NCBI GenBank assembly: GCA_034399355.1
Contig: JAXMMT010000043.1
Span: 1-64,000, forward strand
DNA: 64,000 nt
DNA from: UBA2279 sp034399355
GTDB taxonomy: Bacteria; Actinomycetota; Coriobacteriia; Anaerosomatales; Anaerosomataceae
Reading direction: 5' to 3'
Translations under genes and position numbers: made by a program
Notes under the pieces: model-generated
Told to the model about the DNA's origin: nothing
Database searches by the model: none
What the model saw: the letters and a program-made list of their open reading frames with translations, nothing else
Part shown: one piece after another, positions 24,257-33,040 of the stretch
Layout of the letters: each line of letters begins with the position of its first letter
Position numbering within the stretch: position 1 is the stretch's first letter

Positions 24257-24766
24257 ATGGCCGATGAACAGCAGATGATTACAGGGCTCGGCGTCGATAT
24301 CGTCGAGATCGACCGTATGCGGGCGGCGCTCAAGCGGCACCCACGTATCAAGGAGCGGATCTTCTCGGCGGAAGAGCAGGCTTATTGCGATGCACGCAAC
24401 AAGCCCGAGATCCACTACGCGATGCGCTTCGCCGCCAAAGAGGCCGTGCTCAAGGCGTTGGGCACTGGCTTCGCGGGCATGCGCTTTACTGACGTCGAGG
24501 TTCTGCGCGACGAACGCGGTCGTCCGACACCGCATCTGCGGGGCCGTGCCGCCGAAGTAGCGGTCGAGCGTGGCGTTGTGGAGATGCACCTGTCGTTGTC
24601 GTTCACACACACGACCGCTGTCGCCTCTGCCGTAGCGATCACCGAACGGATGCGCCCCCCGCGGAAAGAGGAGCCGGAACTCACTCCGCAGCAGAAGCTC
24701 GCCGCTTCGTTCAAAGAAGCACGGGGGCTGCTCGACAAGGTGGGGAAGGATACCGACGAGGCGTGA
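24257..24766 (+). CDS. acpS: Holo-[acyl-carrier-protein] synthase
   Basis: Transfers 4'-phosphopantetheine from CoA to acyl carrier protein. It has 169 residues. GLGVDIVEIDRMRAAL carries the metal-binding Asp, and RFAAKEAVLKALGTG is the second signature. The enzyme core ends near residue 128. The remaining 40 residues, rich in Lys, Glu and Gln (LTPQQKLAASFKEARGLLDK), are an extension beyond the usual 120-130 residues. It runs straight into the NnrE/D gene. Confidence 0.94.
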   Translation: MADEQQMITGLGVDIVEIDRMRAALKRHPRIKERIFSAEEQAYCDARNKPEIHYAMRFAAKEAVLKALGTGFAGMRFTDVEVLRDERGRPTPHLRGRAAEVAVERGVVEMHLSLSFTHTTAVASAVAITERMRPPRKEEPELTPQQKLAASFKEARGLLDKVGKDTDEA

Positions 24767-24822
24767 CACCAGCCGGAGGACCGCCCGATGACGTGCGGCC
24801 CTCTTTCATAGGGAGGCTTCAG

Positions 24823-26355
24823 ATGCAGTACGCGTTGACCGCCGCAGAGGCTTTGCGTGCCGAGCAGGAGGCAATCGCACACGGCGCCGTGACTCTCGAG
24901 ACACTCATGGATCGTGCAGGCGATGCGCTTGCCGAGACAGTAATGAGTGCCGCACCCCCGGGATCTGTGGCCGTGCTCACGGGGAAGGGAAACAACGGCG
25001 GCGACGGTTGGGTGGCAGCACGCCTGTTGCACGAGCAGGGGCGTGACGTGCGCGTGTTCGCACTAGCCGGTCCCGAGGTACTCTCAGGTGCGGCGAAGGC
25101 TGCCGCGCGTGCGGCGATCGACCGGGGAGTAGCATGGAGCGTTCCGGACAGCGCCTTCGACCTCACTCACGGCATTCTCGGCATGGCAGTCATCGTTGAC
25201 GCACTCTTCGGGTTCGGGTTCCACGGAACGGCGGCCGAGCCATATGCCTCGGCCATCACGGCGATCGACGACAGCGATGCGTTCGTGGTCGCGGCGGACG
25301 TGCCCTCGGGCATACACGCGGACACGGGTGTCATTGCCGGCCCTGCGGTCAACGCGGACATCACGGTGACCTTCTCTGCGCCGAAGGTCGGGCTGCTGCT
25401 CGAGCCGGGCGCCTCGCACGCGGGCGAGATCATCGTGAGCGACATCGGCGTTCCCCGTGTCTACATCGATCGCGAGGGCTGTCTCGAAATCTGGGACCGC
25501 GGTGACTACGGTGATCTGATGCCGGTACCTGTGTCCGAGGACCACAAGGGCTCGCGTGGTCGCGTGCTGACCATCGCGGGCTCGCGGGCGCTTGCGGGTG
25601 CGGCCGTCCTGACCGCACGCGGTGCGTCCCGGATGGGCGCAGGCTACGTCTTTGCGGCCGTTCCCGCGTCGATCGTCCCGATCGTCCAGGGCACGTTGCC
25701 GCACGTGATCAGTCACGCGCTGCCCGAGACGCCGGAGGGTACGCTTTCACTCGCGGGTGTTGACGCGCTGCTCGGCTTCGTCACGGGTGTTGACGCTGTC
25801 GTCATCGGGCCCGGCCTGACGCTCCACCCCGAGACGGTGGAAGTGGTGCGCCGTCTGGTTGCCGAGACGACCGTCCCGCTTGTGCTCGATGCCGACGCCT
25901 TGAACGCGTTCAACACGAGCGGGCCGTCGCCGATACTCGACAGGCAGGCACCTACCGTTGTGGCACCTCATCCGGGCGAGCTGGCGCGGCTTCTCGGTAT
26001 ATCGGCGGCCGATGTCCAGGCGGACCGCATCGCAAGCGCAGCTGAGCTCTCTCGTGGTCAGGTAGTATGTCTGCTCAAGGGTGCGCGCACGATCATCTCG
26101 GGTGGCGGCAGGGCGGTCGTGACCATGGCGGGCAACCCCGGTATGGCGACGGCTGGTATGGGCGATGTGCTTGCAGGCATGATTGGGACACTGCTTGCAC
26201 AAGGCCTTTCGCCGTTCGAGGCGGCTGCGCTCGGGGCGTACCTGCACGGGAGAGCGGGAGACTTCGGCGCCGCCGAACTCACGCAGACGTGCCTCACCGC
26301 CGGGGACATCGACGCGTTTCTGCCGCATGCGGTGCGGGAACTGCTCGGCGAGTAG
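24823..26355 (+). CDS. nnr: Bifunctional NAD(P)H-hydrate epimerase / ADP-dependent dehydratase
   Basis: Repairs hydrated NAD(P)H. It has 510 residues from the ATG that follows GGGAGGCTTC; a GTG at 24763 overlapping acpS would add 20 residues. The epimerase half (1-215) has GKGNNGGDGWVAARLL and AADVPSGIHADTG. The dehydratase half (230-510) has IGPGLTLHPE, VLDADALNAF, APHPGELARLLG and AGMGDVLAGMIG. The fusion is common. It stands in an acpS-nnr-(CBS)-alr arrangement seen in many bacteria. Confidence 0.95.
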   Translation: MQYALTAAEALRAEQEAIAHGAVTLETLMDRAGDALAETVMSAAPPGSVAVLTGKGNNGGDGWVAARLLHEQGRDVRVFALAGPEVLSGAAKAAARAAIDRGVAWSVPDSAFDLTHGILGMAVIVDALFGFGFHGTAAEPYASAITAIDDSDAFVVAADVPSGIHADTGVIAGPAVNADITVTFSAPKVGLLLEPGASHAGEIIVSDIGVPRVYIDREGCLEIWDRGDYGDLMPVPVSEDHKGSRGRVLTIAGSRALAGAAVLTARGASRMGAGYVFAAVPASIVPIVQGTLPHVISHALPETPEGTLSLAGVDALLGFVTGVDAVVIGPGLTLHPETVEVVRRLVAETTVPLVLDADALNAFNTSGPSPILDRQAPTVVAPHPGELARLLGISAADVQADRIASAAELSRGQVVCLLKGARTIISGGGRAVVTMAGNPGMATAGMGDVLAGMIGTLLAQGLSPFEAAALGAYLHGRAGDFGAAELTQTCLTAGDIDAFLPHAVRELLGE

Positions 26356-26434
26356 CTCCCCCCGGCGCCGAACGACGGGTATCATCACAAGTGGAGATAC
26401 ATTCCGGCACACGCCGGTCGACGGAGGAGGCAGG

Positions 26435-26896
26435 ATGGCGACACTCACGGCTCGGGACATCATGACGCCGGACCCGCTCACGGTCACGACTTCGCTGTCG
26501 GTGACCGAGGCCGCGCGGGCGATGGTCGAGAAGCGGGTCGGGGCGCTGCCGGTGATGGATGAGGGTGCGCTCGTGGGCATCGTGAGCGAAGGCGACCTCA
26601 TCATGCAGGACGTGAAAATGGAGTTCCCGACCTATATTCATCTGCTTGACGGACTCATCATGTACCCGCCTGCGACGGCACGCTTCGAGTCCGAGCTCAG
26701 GAAGGCGGTCGGCGCCACGGTGGGCGACGTGATGACTTTCAAACCGCTCACGGTTCAGGTGGACACGTCGGTGGAAGACATTGCGACACTCATGGTGGAC
26801 CGCGACGTCAGCCGCGTACCTGTGCTCGATGGCGAGAAGCTCGTCGGCATCGTCAGCAAGTCTGACATCGTGCGCTCCCTCATCGTCGGGGAGTAG
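26435..26896 (+). CDS. Tandem CBS-domain protein
   Basis: It has 153 residues forming one CBS pair: TARDIMTPDPLTV..VGIVSEGDLI (5-65) and VGDVMTFKPLTV..VGIVSKSDIVRSLI (95-150). CBS pairs bind adenine nucleotides or related ligands and regulate a partner. There is no fused catalytic domain here, so the partner and ligand are unknown. GGAGGAGGCAGG precedes the ATG. It ends three bases before alr. Confidence 0.88.
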   Translation: MATLTARDIMTPDPLTVTTSLSVTEAARAMVEKRVGALPVMDEGALVGIVSEGDLIMQDVKMEFPTYIHLLDGLIMYPPATARFESELRKAVGATVGDVMTFKPLTVQVDTSVEDIATLMVDRDVSRVPVLDGEKLVGIVSKSDIVRSLIVGE

Positions 26897-26899
26897 CGC

Positions 26900-28018
26900 A
26901 TGACCTATCGACGCTACGCCTGGGTTGAGGTCGACACAGCCGCAATCACGGCGAACGTTCGTACCCTCAAGGCGTTGACGCCAGCCGGGACACGCTTCAT
27001 GGCCGTCGTCAAGGCCGATGGCTACGGGCATGGTGCACTCCAGGCATCCCGCGCTGCACTCGCAGGTGGCGCGGATCGTCTCGGCGTGGCGACGGTCGAA
27101 GAGGCGGTTAGCCTTCGCGAGGCCGGCATCACGGCGCCACTCCACATCGTCTCCGAGCCGCCGGCGAGTGCAGCGGGCGTAGTGCTCGAGCGAGACATCG
27201 TTGCGACGGTCACGACTCGCGAGTTTGCGGCGGCGCTTGGCAAGCGGGCGATGCGTGCACAGCGGTCAGCACGCTTTCATCTCAAGATCGACAGCGGCAT
27301 GAACCGCCTCGGCGTGCGCGCTGAAGAAGCAGCCGACTTCGTGACGTGGCTCAAGGACTTTCCCGCACTCGAGATGGAGGGTGCATTCACCCATTTTGCG
27401 ACGGCCGATACGCTCGGCGATTGGGAGTTCGACCGTCAGGTCGAACGCTTCAAAGCGGTTCTCGAGACGCTGCGGACTGAAGGCGTGCGCCCGCCTGTGG
27501 TGCATGCCGCGAACAGCGCGGCCACGATCCTGCATCCCGAGACCCACTTTGACATGGTGCGCTGCGGCATCGCGATCTACGGACTGCACCCGTCCTGCGC
27601 AACCTACGGCATGGTCGACCTCGTGCCGGCAATGTCGGTCAAGGCGCGCGTGTCGTTCGTCAAGCGCATCGGTCTCGGCGACGGCGTGAGCTACGGCTTC
27701 ACGTGGCATGCGGCGGCTCCGACGACGATCGTCACGCTGCCGCTCGGCTATGCCGACGGGGTGCATCGGGTGCTCTCCAACAAGATGGAGGTGCTCATCG
27801 CGGGGCGGCGCTGTAGGCAGGTCGGGCGAGTGTGCATGGATCAGCTCATGGTCGAGGTGCCCACCGGCCTTACGGTGGCGCCTGGTGACGAGGCCGTGCT
27901 CGTTGGTGCGCAGGGCAGTGAGCGTATCCTGATGGATGAATTGGCCGAGAAGGCCGGAACCAACAACTACGAATCAGCGTGCAGTTTCGCGCTCCGTATG
28001 GAGCGCCGTCATCCCTGA
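26900..28018 (+). CDS. alr: Alanine racemase
   Basis: Makes D-alanine for peptidoglycan, using PLP. It has 372 residues. The PLP lysine is in AVVKADGYGHGA near residue 38, and the opposing catalytic Tyr is in SYGFTWHA near residue 262. DSGMNRLGVR and LPLGYADGVHRVLS are further family blocks. The stop is followed by 261 bases without a gene before the ATPase operon. Confidence 0.96.
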   Translation: MTYRRYAWVEVDTAAITANVRTLKALTPAGTRFMAVVKADGYGHGALQASRAALAGGADRLGVATVEEAVSLREAGITAPLHIVSEPPASAAGVVLERDIVATVTTREFAAALGKRAMRAQRSARFHLKIDSGMNRLGVRAEEAADFVTWLKDFPALEMEGAFTHFATADTLGDWEFDRQVERFKAVLETLRTEGVRPPVVHAANSAATILHPETHFDMVRCGIAIYGLHPSCATYGMVDLVPAMSVKARVSFVKRIGLGDGVSYGFTWHAAAPTTIVTLPLGYADGVHRVLSNKMEVLIAGRRCRQVGRVCMDQLMVEVPTGLTVAPGDEAVLVGAQGSERILMDELAEKAGTNNYESACSFALRMERRHP

Positions 28019-28279
28019 CCGCCCTGAGCTGTGCAATCATGCTCCCGCAGTTGCCCCTCTGCGCCGCGCGATGAAACCAGATTGTTTTGCTTTCCCAGCA
28101 GGAAACCGCTTGACGTTTGGCGAACAAACTCTTGAGACCGCAGTGTGCCCCTGTGTCTGTTTCGCGCGCATATTGTGCAGTCCTTCGCGGCCCCGGAGCC
28201 GCCGGATATACAGTTCCGATCTCGCTGGATCTGCGTCCTGAGCGGACTCGCAAGAATGGAAGAAGAGAGGGGATAGCCA

Positions 28280-28648
28280 GTGGACAAGAAGGTTCTGGAG
28301 GAGATCAGATTCCATCAGGACGTCGCGAACAAGGACGCCAGTTCACCCCTTTATCAGATTCGCGAGAAGGAGATGGAAATCTCCGGGCGAGTTCTGGCGA
28401 CCAAAGGTCAGGCCGAGAAGACGGTGAGTGACGCACGTCGTAAGGCCGCTGAAGTTGTGAAGAACGCCGGGTCAAAGGCTGAGCGTGCGGCTAGAGAGTA
28501 CAGTGATAAAGCCCTGGCCGAGGCTGACAAAGAGGCCGAACGTTTGCGTGCAGGTATCGTCGACGAAGCCAAGGAGCTCGAGGCGAAGCTCTCCGGCTGT
28601 CGGGGAAAAGCGGTCGACTACATCGTGAAGCTCGTGGTGACTACCTGA
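28280..28648 (+). CDS. V/A-type ATPase peripheral-stalk subunit (NtpF/AhaH-like)
   Basis: It has 122 residues from a GTG after AGAGGGGATAGCC. Residues about 25-100 are an Ala/Glu/Lys-rich coiled coil (GQAEKTVSDARRKAAEVV, DKEAERLRAGIVDEAKELEAK), typical of the stalk subunit that pairs with subunit E. Sequence identity across this family is low, so the call rests on coiled-coil character and first position in the operon. A TATACA element at 28207 may belong to the operon promoter, though its -35 is poor. Confidence 0.75.
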   Translation: MDKKVLEEIRFHQDVANKDASSPLYQIREKEMEISGRVLATKGQAEKTVSDARRKAAEVVKNAGSKAERAAREYSDKALAEADKEAERLRAGIVDEAKELEAKLSGCRGKAVDYIVKLVVTT

Positions 28649-28697
28649 CGGAGATTGGTATTGTCTGTCCCATCGCACCACTGTGGGAGGTACGCGT

Positions 28698-30677
28698 ATG
28701 TTGGTCCCAATGGCCAAGGTCGAGATCATCGGGCCGAAGAACCGCTTCTTCGAGGTTCTTTCGCTTCTGCATGAAAAAGGCACGCTGCACATCGAGGATC
28801 TTTCCAAGAAGATTCAGGCGGGCACGATACCGCTGGAGCAGATGGAGGTCGTCGAGAACCAGGCGGCCGAGTTGGAGCGTATGGAGGACCTGCTTCTCCG
28901 GCTGCGCGCCATTGTCAAGGCTCTCAATCTGCCGAAGACGAAGGTAGATGAGGTTGCACGACAGAAGCAATATCTCGAGTTGTGGCAGCTGGGCAGCAAG
29001 GATCTTTCCGTCCAGGTCACCGATGTGATCGAGCAGGTCGAGGACCGGACCTCTAGTCTTGCGCAGGCGCAGGCGTCAATGGAGAGTGAGTTGGCTCTCA
29101 TTGCACGCTATGAGCCGATTCTTCACAAGATCCAGCCACTTGCGAAGCAGATTGTAACGACTGGCGCGTTCGACTCGGTGGCGCTACTCGTCGAGCGCAA
29201 GTACAAGAGTGCGCTTGAAGAGCTGAAGAAGGAACTCGACGAGCTCACCAAGAGCCAGTGTGAGATCGTCTCGACCGATGTCGATGAGAGCACAACAGCC
29301 GTCATCGTCGTGTTCTCGAAGAAGTACTCCGAGGCAGTACACAAGTTCCTTGCTATGGAAAACGTGAACCAGGTCCGTCTTCCCTCTGAGTTCCAGGACG
29401 TTCCGTTTGACGTGGCCTATGACCAGCTCACGGAGCGCAAGAGTCAACTCCCGGAGCGGCTCGAGCAGGTCCGCAAGGAACTCGATGAGATGTCGGCCAA
29501 GTGGTACTTGCGCTTGACGAGTGTACGCGACGTCCTCGTCGACAAAATCGATGAGATCAGTGCGATTCCGAAGTTCGGCCAGACAGAGTATGCATTCGTG
29601 ATCACCGGCTGGCTTCCCGCCTCCGGCGTCAAAGACCTTTGCAAGCTGATCGTCGAGAACTTTGGCACGGACATGATCGTGAATCAGCTCGCGATTGACG
29701 AGCGCGATTTCGCCGACATACCCGTGGCAATCCAGAACCCGAAGTTCGCGGCGCCGTACTCTATACTGTTAGGCTACCTCAAGGGGGGACTGCCGCAATA
29801 CGGCACGGTCGACCCGACGATTATCCTAGCGATCACCTACCCACTCATCTTCGGCATGATCGTCGGAGACATCGGCTACGGCGCGATCATGCTCGCGTTG
29901 GTGCTATGGATGCGATTCAAGTTCAAGGATAAGTCGGGTGTCCAAATGGCCACAGCTATCCTCGGCCCCGCGGCGACCTCGGTAATCTTGTTCGGCGCCT
30001 TTTATGGCGAGTTCTTCGGAGACCTACTCCTCCCGCATCGCCTTGGATTGATCAAGCCGATCGAGATCCTGGGCTTCCAGCTGCCATACGCGCGGACGCA
30101 CGACGTGATTCCGCTCATCGTGATTTCGTTGGGGATGGGTATCGTCCAGGTCGCATTCGGCCTCATCCTGGGAGTGATAAACGCTCTCAAGACCAAGCAT
30201 CTCAAGCATGCATGGATCAAAGGTGGCCTGGTCGGCTTCATTCTCGGTGCCATCATCATGGTCGGTGCTGCGTTGCTGACCGGCCCGGCGCTGGCGGCAG
30301 CACCAACGGTGCGCGCTATCGGTGCTCTCGTCATGGGTGCCGGCGTTTTGCTAGCGTTGCGCTTCGGCGCGATCATGGGCTTCGTCGAGACGCTCGAGGT
30401 CGTGTCCAGCATCGCCAGCTACATCCGTATCATGGCCGTTGGTATCTCGGGCGCAATCTTCGCCGACGCCATCAACGTCATGGCTTCCAAGCTCGGCCTG
30501 GTTGTGGGTATCATAGCGGCGGTCATCTTCCACTCGCTGCACCTGGTTATAGCGGCGTTCACGCCGAATGTCCACGCTTTGCGTCTCAACTTCCTCGAGT
30601 TCTTCGGGAAGTTTTACGAGGCAAGTAAGGAAGAGTACAAGCCGTTCCAAAAAACCGGAGGTGAAAAGAGCGCATGA
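28698..30677 (+). CDS. ntpI: V/A-type ATPase membrane subunit I (a subunit)
   Basis: It has 659 residues. The N-terminal 330 residues are a cytosolic coiled-coil stalk domain; the rest is membrane, with about seven to eight helices. GMIVGDIGYGAIM and FGAFYGEFFGDLL lie near residues 390-440. LEFFGKFYEASKEEYKPF at the C-terminus and ASYIRIMAVGISGAIFADA, with the essential Arg, are the family signatures. GGGAGGTACGCGT fixes the start. It overlaps the K subunit gene by four bases. Confidence 0.95.
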   Translation: MLVPMAKVEIIGPKNRFFEVLSLLHEKGTLHIEDLSKKIQAGTIPLEQMEVVENQAAELERMEDLLLRLRAIVKALNLPKTKVDEVARQKQYLELWQLGSKDLSVQVTDVIEQVEDRTSSLAQAQASMESELALIARYEPILHKIQPLAKQIVTTGAFDSVALLVERKYKSALEELKKELDELTKSQCEIVSTDVDESTTAVIVVFSKKYSEAVHKFLAMENVNQVRLPSEFQDVPFDVAYDQLTERKSQLPERLEQVRKELDEMSAKWYLRLTSVRDVLVDKIDEISAIPKFGQTEYAFVITGWLPASGVKDLCKLIVENFGTDMIVNQLAIDERDFADIPVAIQNPKFAAPYSILLGYLKGGLPQYGTVDPTIILAITYPLIFGMIVGDIGYGAIMLALVLWMRFKFKDKSGVQMATAILGPAATSVILFGAFYGEFFGDLLLPHRLGLIKPIEILGFQLPYARTHDVIPLIVISLGMGIVQVAFGLILGVINALKTKHLKHAWIKGGLVGFILGAIIMVGAALLTGPALAAAPTVRAIGALVMGAGVLLALRFGAIMGFVETLEVVSSIASYIRIMAVGISGAIFADAINVMASKLGLVVGIIAAVIFHSLHLVIAAFTPNVHALRLNFLEFFGKFYEASKEEYKPFQKTGGEKSA

Positions 30678-31000
30678 TCAAGAACAAGCTCGCAAGGAAG
30701 GTTTTCGGTAGTACGTTCGTAGCGACCATGATGGTTCCCGCCGTGGCTCTGGCACAGGCAGCGGAGACTACCGCGCCAGTGGACTGGCGTGTGGGCGTTG
30801 CGAAGTTTACCGCCGCTGGCGCCGCGATGTGCATCTCGGCTATGTCCGCTGCTTATGCCCAGGCTCGCATCGGTGCCGCTGCTGCCGGAACCCTGGCTGA
30901 GCGCCCTGAGGCTGGTACGAACCTCATCGTCTTGCAGGCTCTCCCTGAGATCATCGTCCTGCTCGGCTTCGTCATCGCGTTCATGATCGGTACTGCGTAA
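30674..31000 (+). CDS. ntpK: V/A-type ATPase proteolipid subunit K (c subunit), single-hairpin form
   Basis: Rotor-ring subunit of 108 residues. Residues 10-29 form a hydrophobic leader ending ALA, and one two-helix hairpin follows (about 43-72 and 84-106). The ion-carrying carboxylate is Glu92 in LPEIIVLLGF. Na+-type rings usually continue with Thr/Gln and a Tyr after this Glu; here the residues are Ile, Ile and Leu. That argues for H+ transport, by inference. This differs from the four-helix 156-residue NtpK of Enterococcus. Confidence 0.88.
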   Translation: MIKNKLARKVFGSTFVATMMVPAVALAQAAETTAPVDWRVGVAKFTAAGAAMCISAMSAAYAQARIGAAAAGTLAERPEAGTNLIVLQALPEIIVLLGFVIAFMIGTA

Positions 31001-31048
31001 GCGCGCGCAGGACCGTTCGACCCGGTGAACGTGCGGAAGGACTGACGT

Positions 31049-31624
31049 ATGGCGATTGAGGACATCTTCAAAGCGCTCGATGAGCAGGCTGATGCTGAGT
31101 GCAGAGAGTTCATCCGTGTGGCCGAAGGCCAAGCGGAGGCGATTCTTGCAGAGGCGACGGCCGAGGCTGATCGGATTCAGGAGCATAAACTGCAGGCGGC
31201 TGAACAGGTAGTCCGGCAGAAGGCGGGCAAGACGGTAAACACCGCCAAGCTGGACAACAAAAAGCAGCTGACTGCGGTACGCGAGCATGTCGTCCAGCAG
31301 GTCTACGATGACAGTGCGGCGAGGCTCGCTGGAGTTCGATCCACCAAGGAGTACAAGGATGTCTTTGCTGCGCTTGCCAAAGAAGCGCTAGACGGAGTTG
31401 GCGGCGACTGCGTGATGCAGGTCGACCCTGCCGATGCCACATTGGCCGAGCAGGTGGCGAAGGATTCGAGAGTGAACTGCGAGATCGTCACGGACATCAC
31501 GACCAGCGGCGGCATGCTCGTGTCGTCGGAGAAAGGTCGCGTTCTGCGCAGCAATACGTTCGAGTCGCGTTTGGCCAAATCTCGAGAGTTCACATACGCT
31601 CGCGTCTCGGAGATTCTGGGCTGA
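31049..31624 (+). CDS. ntpE: V/A-type ATPase subunit E
   Basis: Peripheral-stalk subunit of 191 residues. The N-terminal 100 residues are coiled coil (DAECREFIRVAEGQAEAILAE-like, then AEADRIQEHKLQAAEQVVRQ). The C-terminal globular domain shows TSGGMLVSSEKGRVLRSNTF followed by an Arg-containing ending. It directly abuts subunit C, whose ATG overlaps its TGA. Confidence 0.9.
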   Translation: MAIEDIFKALDEQADAECREFIRVAEGQAEAILAEATAEADRIQEHKLQAAEQVVRQKAGKTVNTAKLDNKKQLTAVREHVVQQVYDDSAARLAGVRSTKEYKDVFAALAKEALDGVGGDCVMQVDPADATLAEQVAKDSRVNCEIVTDITTSGGMLVSSEKGRVLRSNTFESRLAKSREFTYARVSEILG

Positions 31625-32715
31625 TGGGCGTGACGGCTACAACGAGACGCAAGAGGGCTCCGGGCAAGGACTATGGGTACTGCAATGCTCGTGTCCGGGG
31701 CATGCGGTCACGTCTGTTCAAGCAGGCGTTCCTTGACGACCTCATGAGCTCGAACGACATCGGTGGGGTCATCCAGACGCTGACCCAGACCGAGTACGGC
31801 CCTGATCTCGAGGGATGCTTGCTGCACGGCAAAACCGCTCAACAGGTCGATGAAGCGCTCAAGGACAACATGGTTCGCAAGTTCCGAGAAGTCCTGGGCC
31901 TCATCAACAAAGAGGCGTACCGGCTGGTGGCGGTGCTCTTGGGTCGGTGGGATTTGTTCAACGTGAAGACTATCGTTCGCGGCCTCCATATGTCGCTTTC
32001 TCCCGCTGAAATCATGGACAGCCTCATCGCAATCGGCGAGCTCTCGCACGTTGACATGGAGGAGCTTACCAAGCAGCCTTCAGTGAATGCGCTGGTTGAC
32101 ACGCTCGCCACCTGGAAGCTCCCGTACGCAGTGCCCCTAAGGGCAGCCATGGTGGAGTACAACGAGAGCGGGGATCTATCCGTACTCGAACTTGCCCTGG
32201 ACAAGTTCTATACCGCATGGGCAGACAAGCGACTACGAGGTGCAGGGGCGAACAAGAAGCTTGCACGCAAGTTCCTTGGGGTGCAGATTGACACGATCAA
32301 CCTGGTCACATGCCTCCGGCTGCTGAACGCTGACGTGGAGGCCGAAGACGTCGGGAGGTTCTATCTTCCCGGTGGCTTCCAAGTTGACGAGCGTCTGTTC
32401 AACGATCTCGCATCGATGTCCGATATCGATGAGGTCTACGATCGGCTGAAGCGCACGCCGTACGGACATTCGGTTGAAGCGGTTGCTATCAAATACATCG
32501 AGCGAGGTTCGATCTCTGTGTTCGAGCGTGCGCTTGAGGACTACCTCATGCGGAGTGCCTTCACGGTGGGCAGGGGTGATCCTCTGGGTGTCGGCATCAT
32601 CATCGGATACTTGTGGGCCAAGGCGAACGAGATCACGAACCTGCGAATTATCGTCAAGGGAGTATCGGTCGGCATTCCCGTGGTGCGCATGAGGGAGGAG
32701 CTCATCGTTGTATAA
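31624..32715 (+). CDS. ntpC: V/A-type ATPase subunit C (AC39-like)
   Basis: Central socket linking the rotor shaft to the c ring. It has 363 residues with the family-typical all-helical pattern: YGYCNARVRGMRSRLF at the start, LLGRWDLFNVKTIVRG near 100, and GIIIGYLWAKANEITNLRII near the end. The first dozen residues (TATTRRKRAPG) are a basic extension. The 3' end overlaps the next gene by eight bases. Confidence 0.92.
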   Translation: MGVTATTRRKRAPGKDYGYCNARVRGMRSRLFKQAFLDDLMSSNDIGGVIQTLTQTEYGPDLEGCLLHGKTAQQVDEALKDNMVRKFREVLGLINKEAYRLVAVLLGRWDLFNVKTIVRGLHMSLSPAEIMDSLIAIGELSHVDMEELTKQPSVNALVDTLATWKLPYAVPLRAAMVEYNESGDLSVLELALDKFYTAWADKRLRGAGANKKLARKFLGVQIDTINLVTCLRLLNADVEAEDVGRFYLPGGFQVDERLFNDLASMSDIDEVYDRLKRTPYGHSVEAVAIKYIERGSISVFERALEDYLMRSAFTVGRGDPLGVGIIIGYLWAKANEITNLRIIVKGVSVGIPVVRMREELIVV

Positions 32716-33040
32716 GCTCATCGTGCTCACCGATACGGACACGGCCGACGGTTTCGGGCTCGCCGGCGTCGACGTCATAGCCGTCGAGGGTCCCGAAGAA
32801 GCGCGTCGCATGCTCAACCAGCTCATCGATGATGACACGAGCGGCATCGTTGCCGTGAACGAAGCGTACATGGTGGATATCGATGAGCGAACGCAGCAGA
32901 AGATCAACCAAACGTATCGACCAATCGTGATCACGCTCCCGATACGCGAGAAGCTAGAAGCAGAAGAGGACCACAGGGCGTACCTGGCACGCCTGATCCG
33001 AAGGGCAATCGGATTCGACATAACACTGAGGCGAGGCTGA
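32708..33040 (+). CDS. ntpG: V/A-type ATPase subunit F (NtpG)
   Basis: Rotor-shaft subunit of 110 residues from a TTG within the end of subunit C (YKLIVLTDTDTADGFGLAG follows). The Rossmann-like pattern and the GIVAVNEAYM and RPIVITLPI segments match the family. It overlaps the A subunit gene by one base (TGATG). Confidence 0.9.
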   Translation: MYKLIVLTDTDTADGFGLAGVDVIAVEGPEEARRMLNQLIDDDTSGIVAVNEAYMVDIDERTQQKINQTYRPIVITLPIREKLEAEEDHRAYLARLIRRAIGFDITLRRG

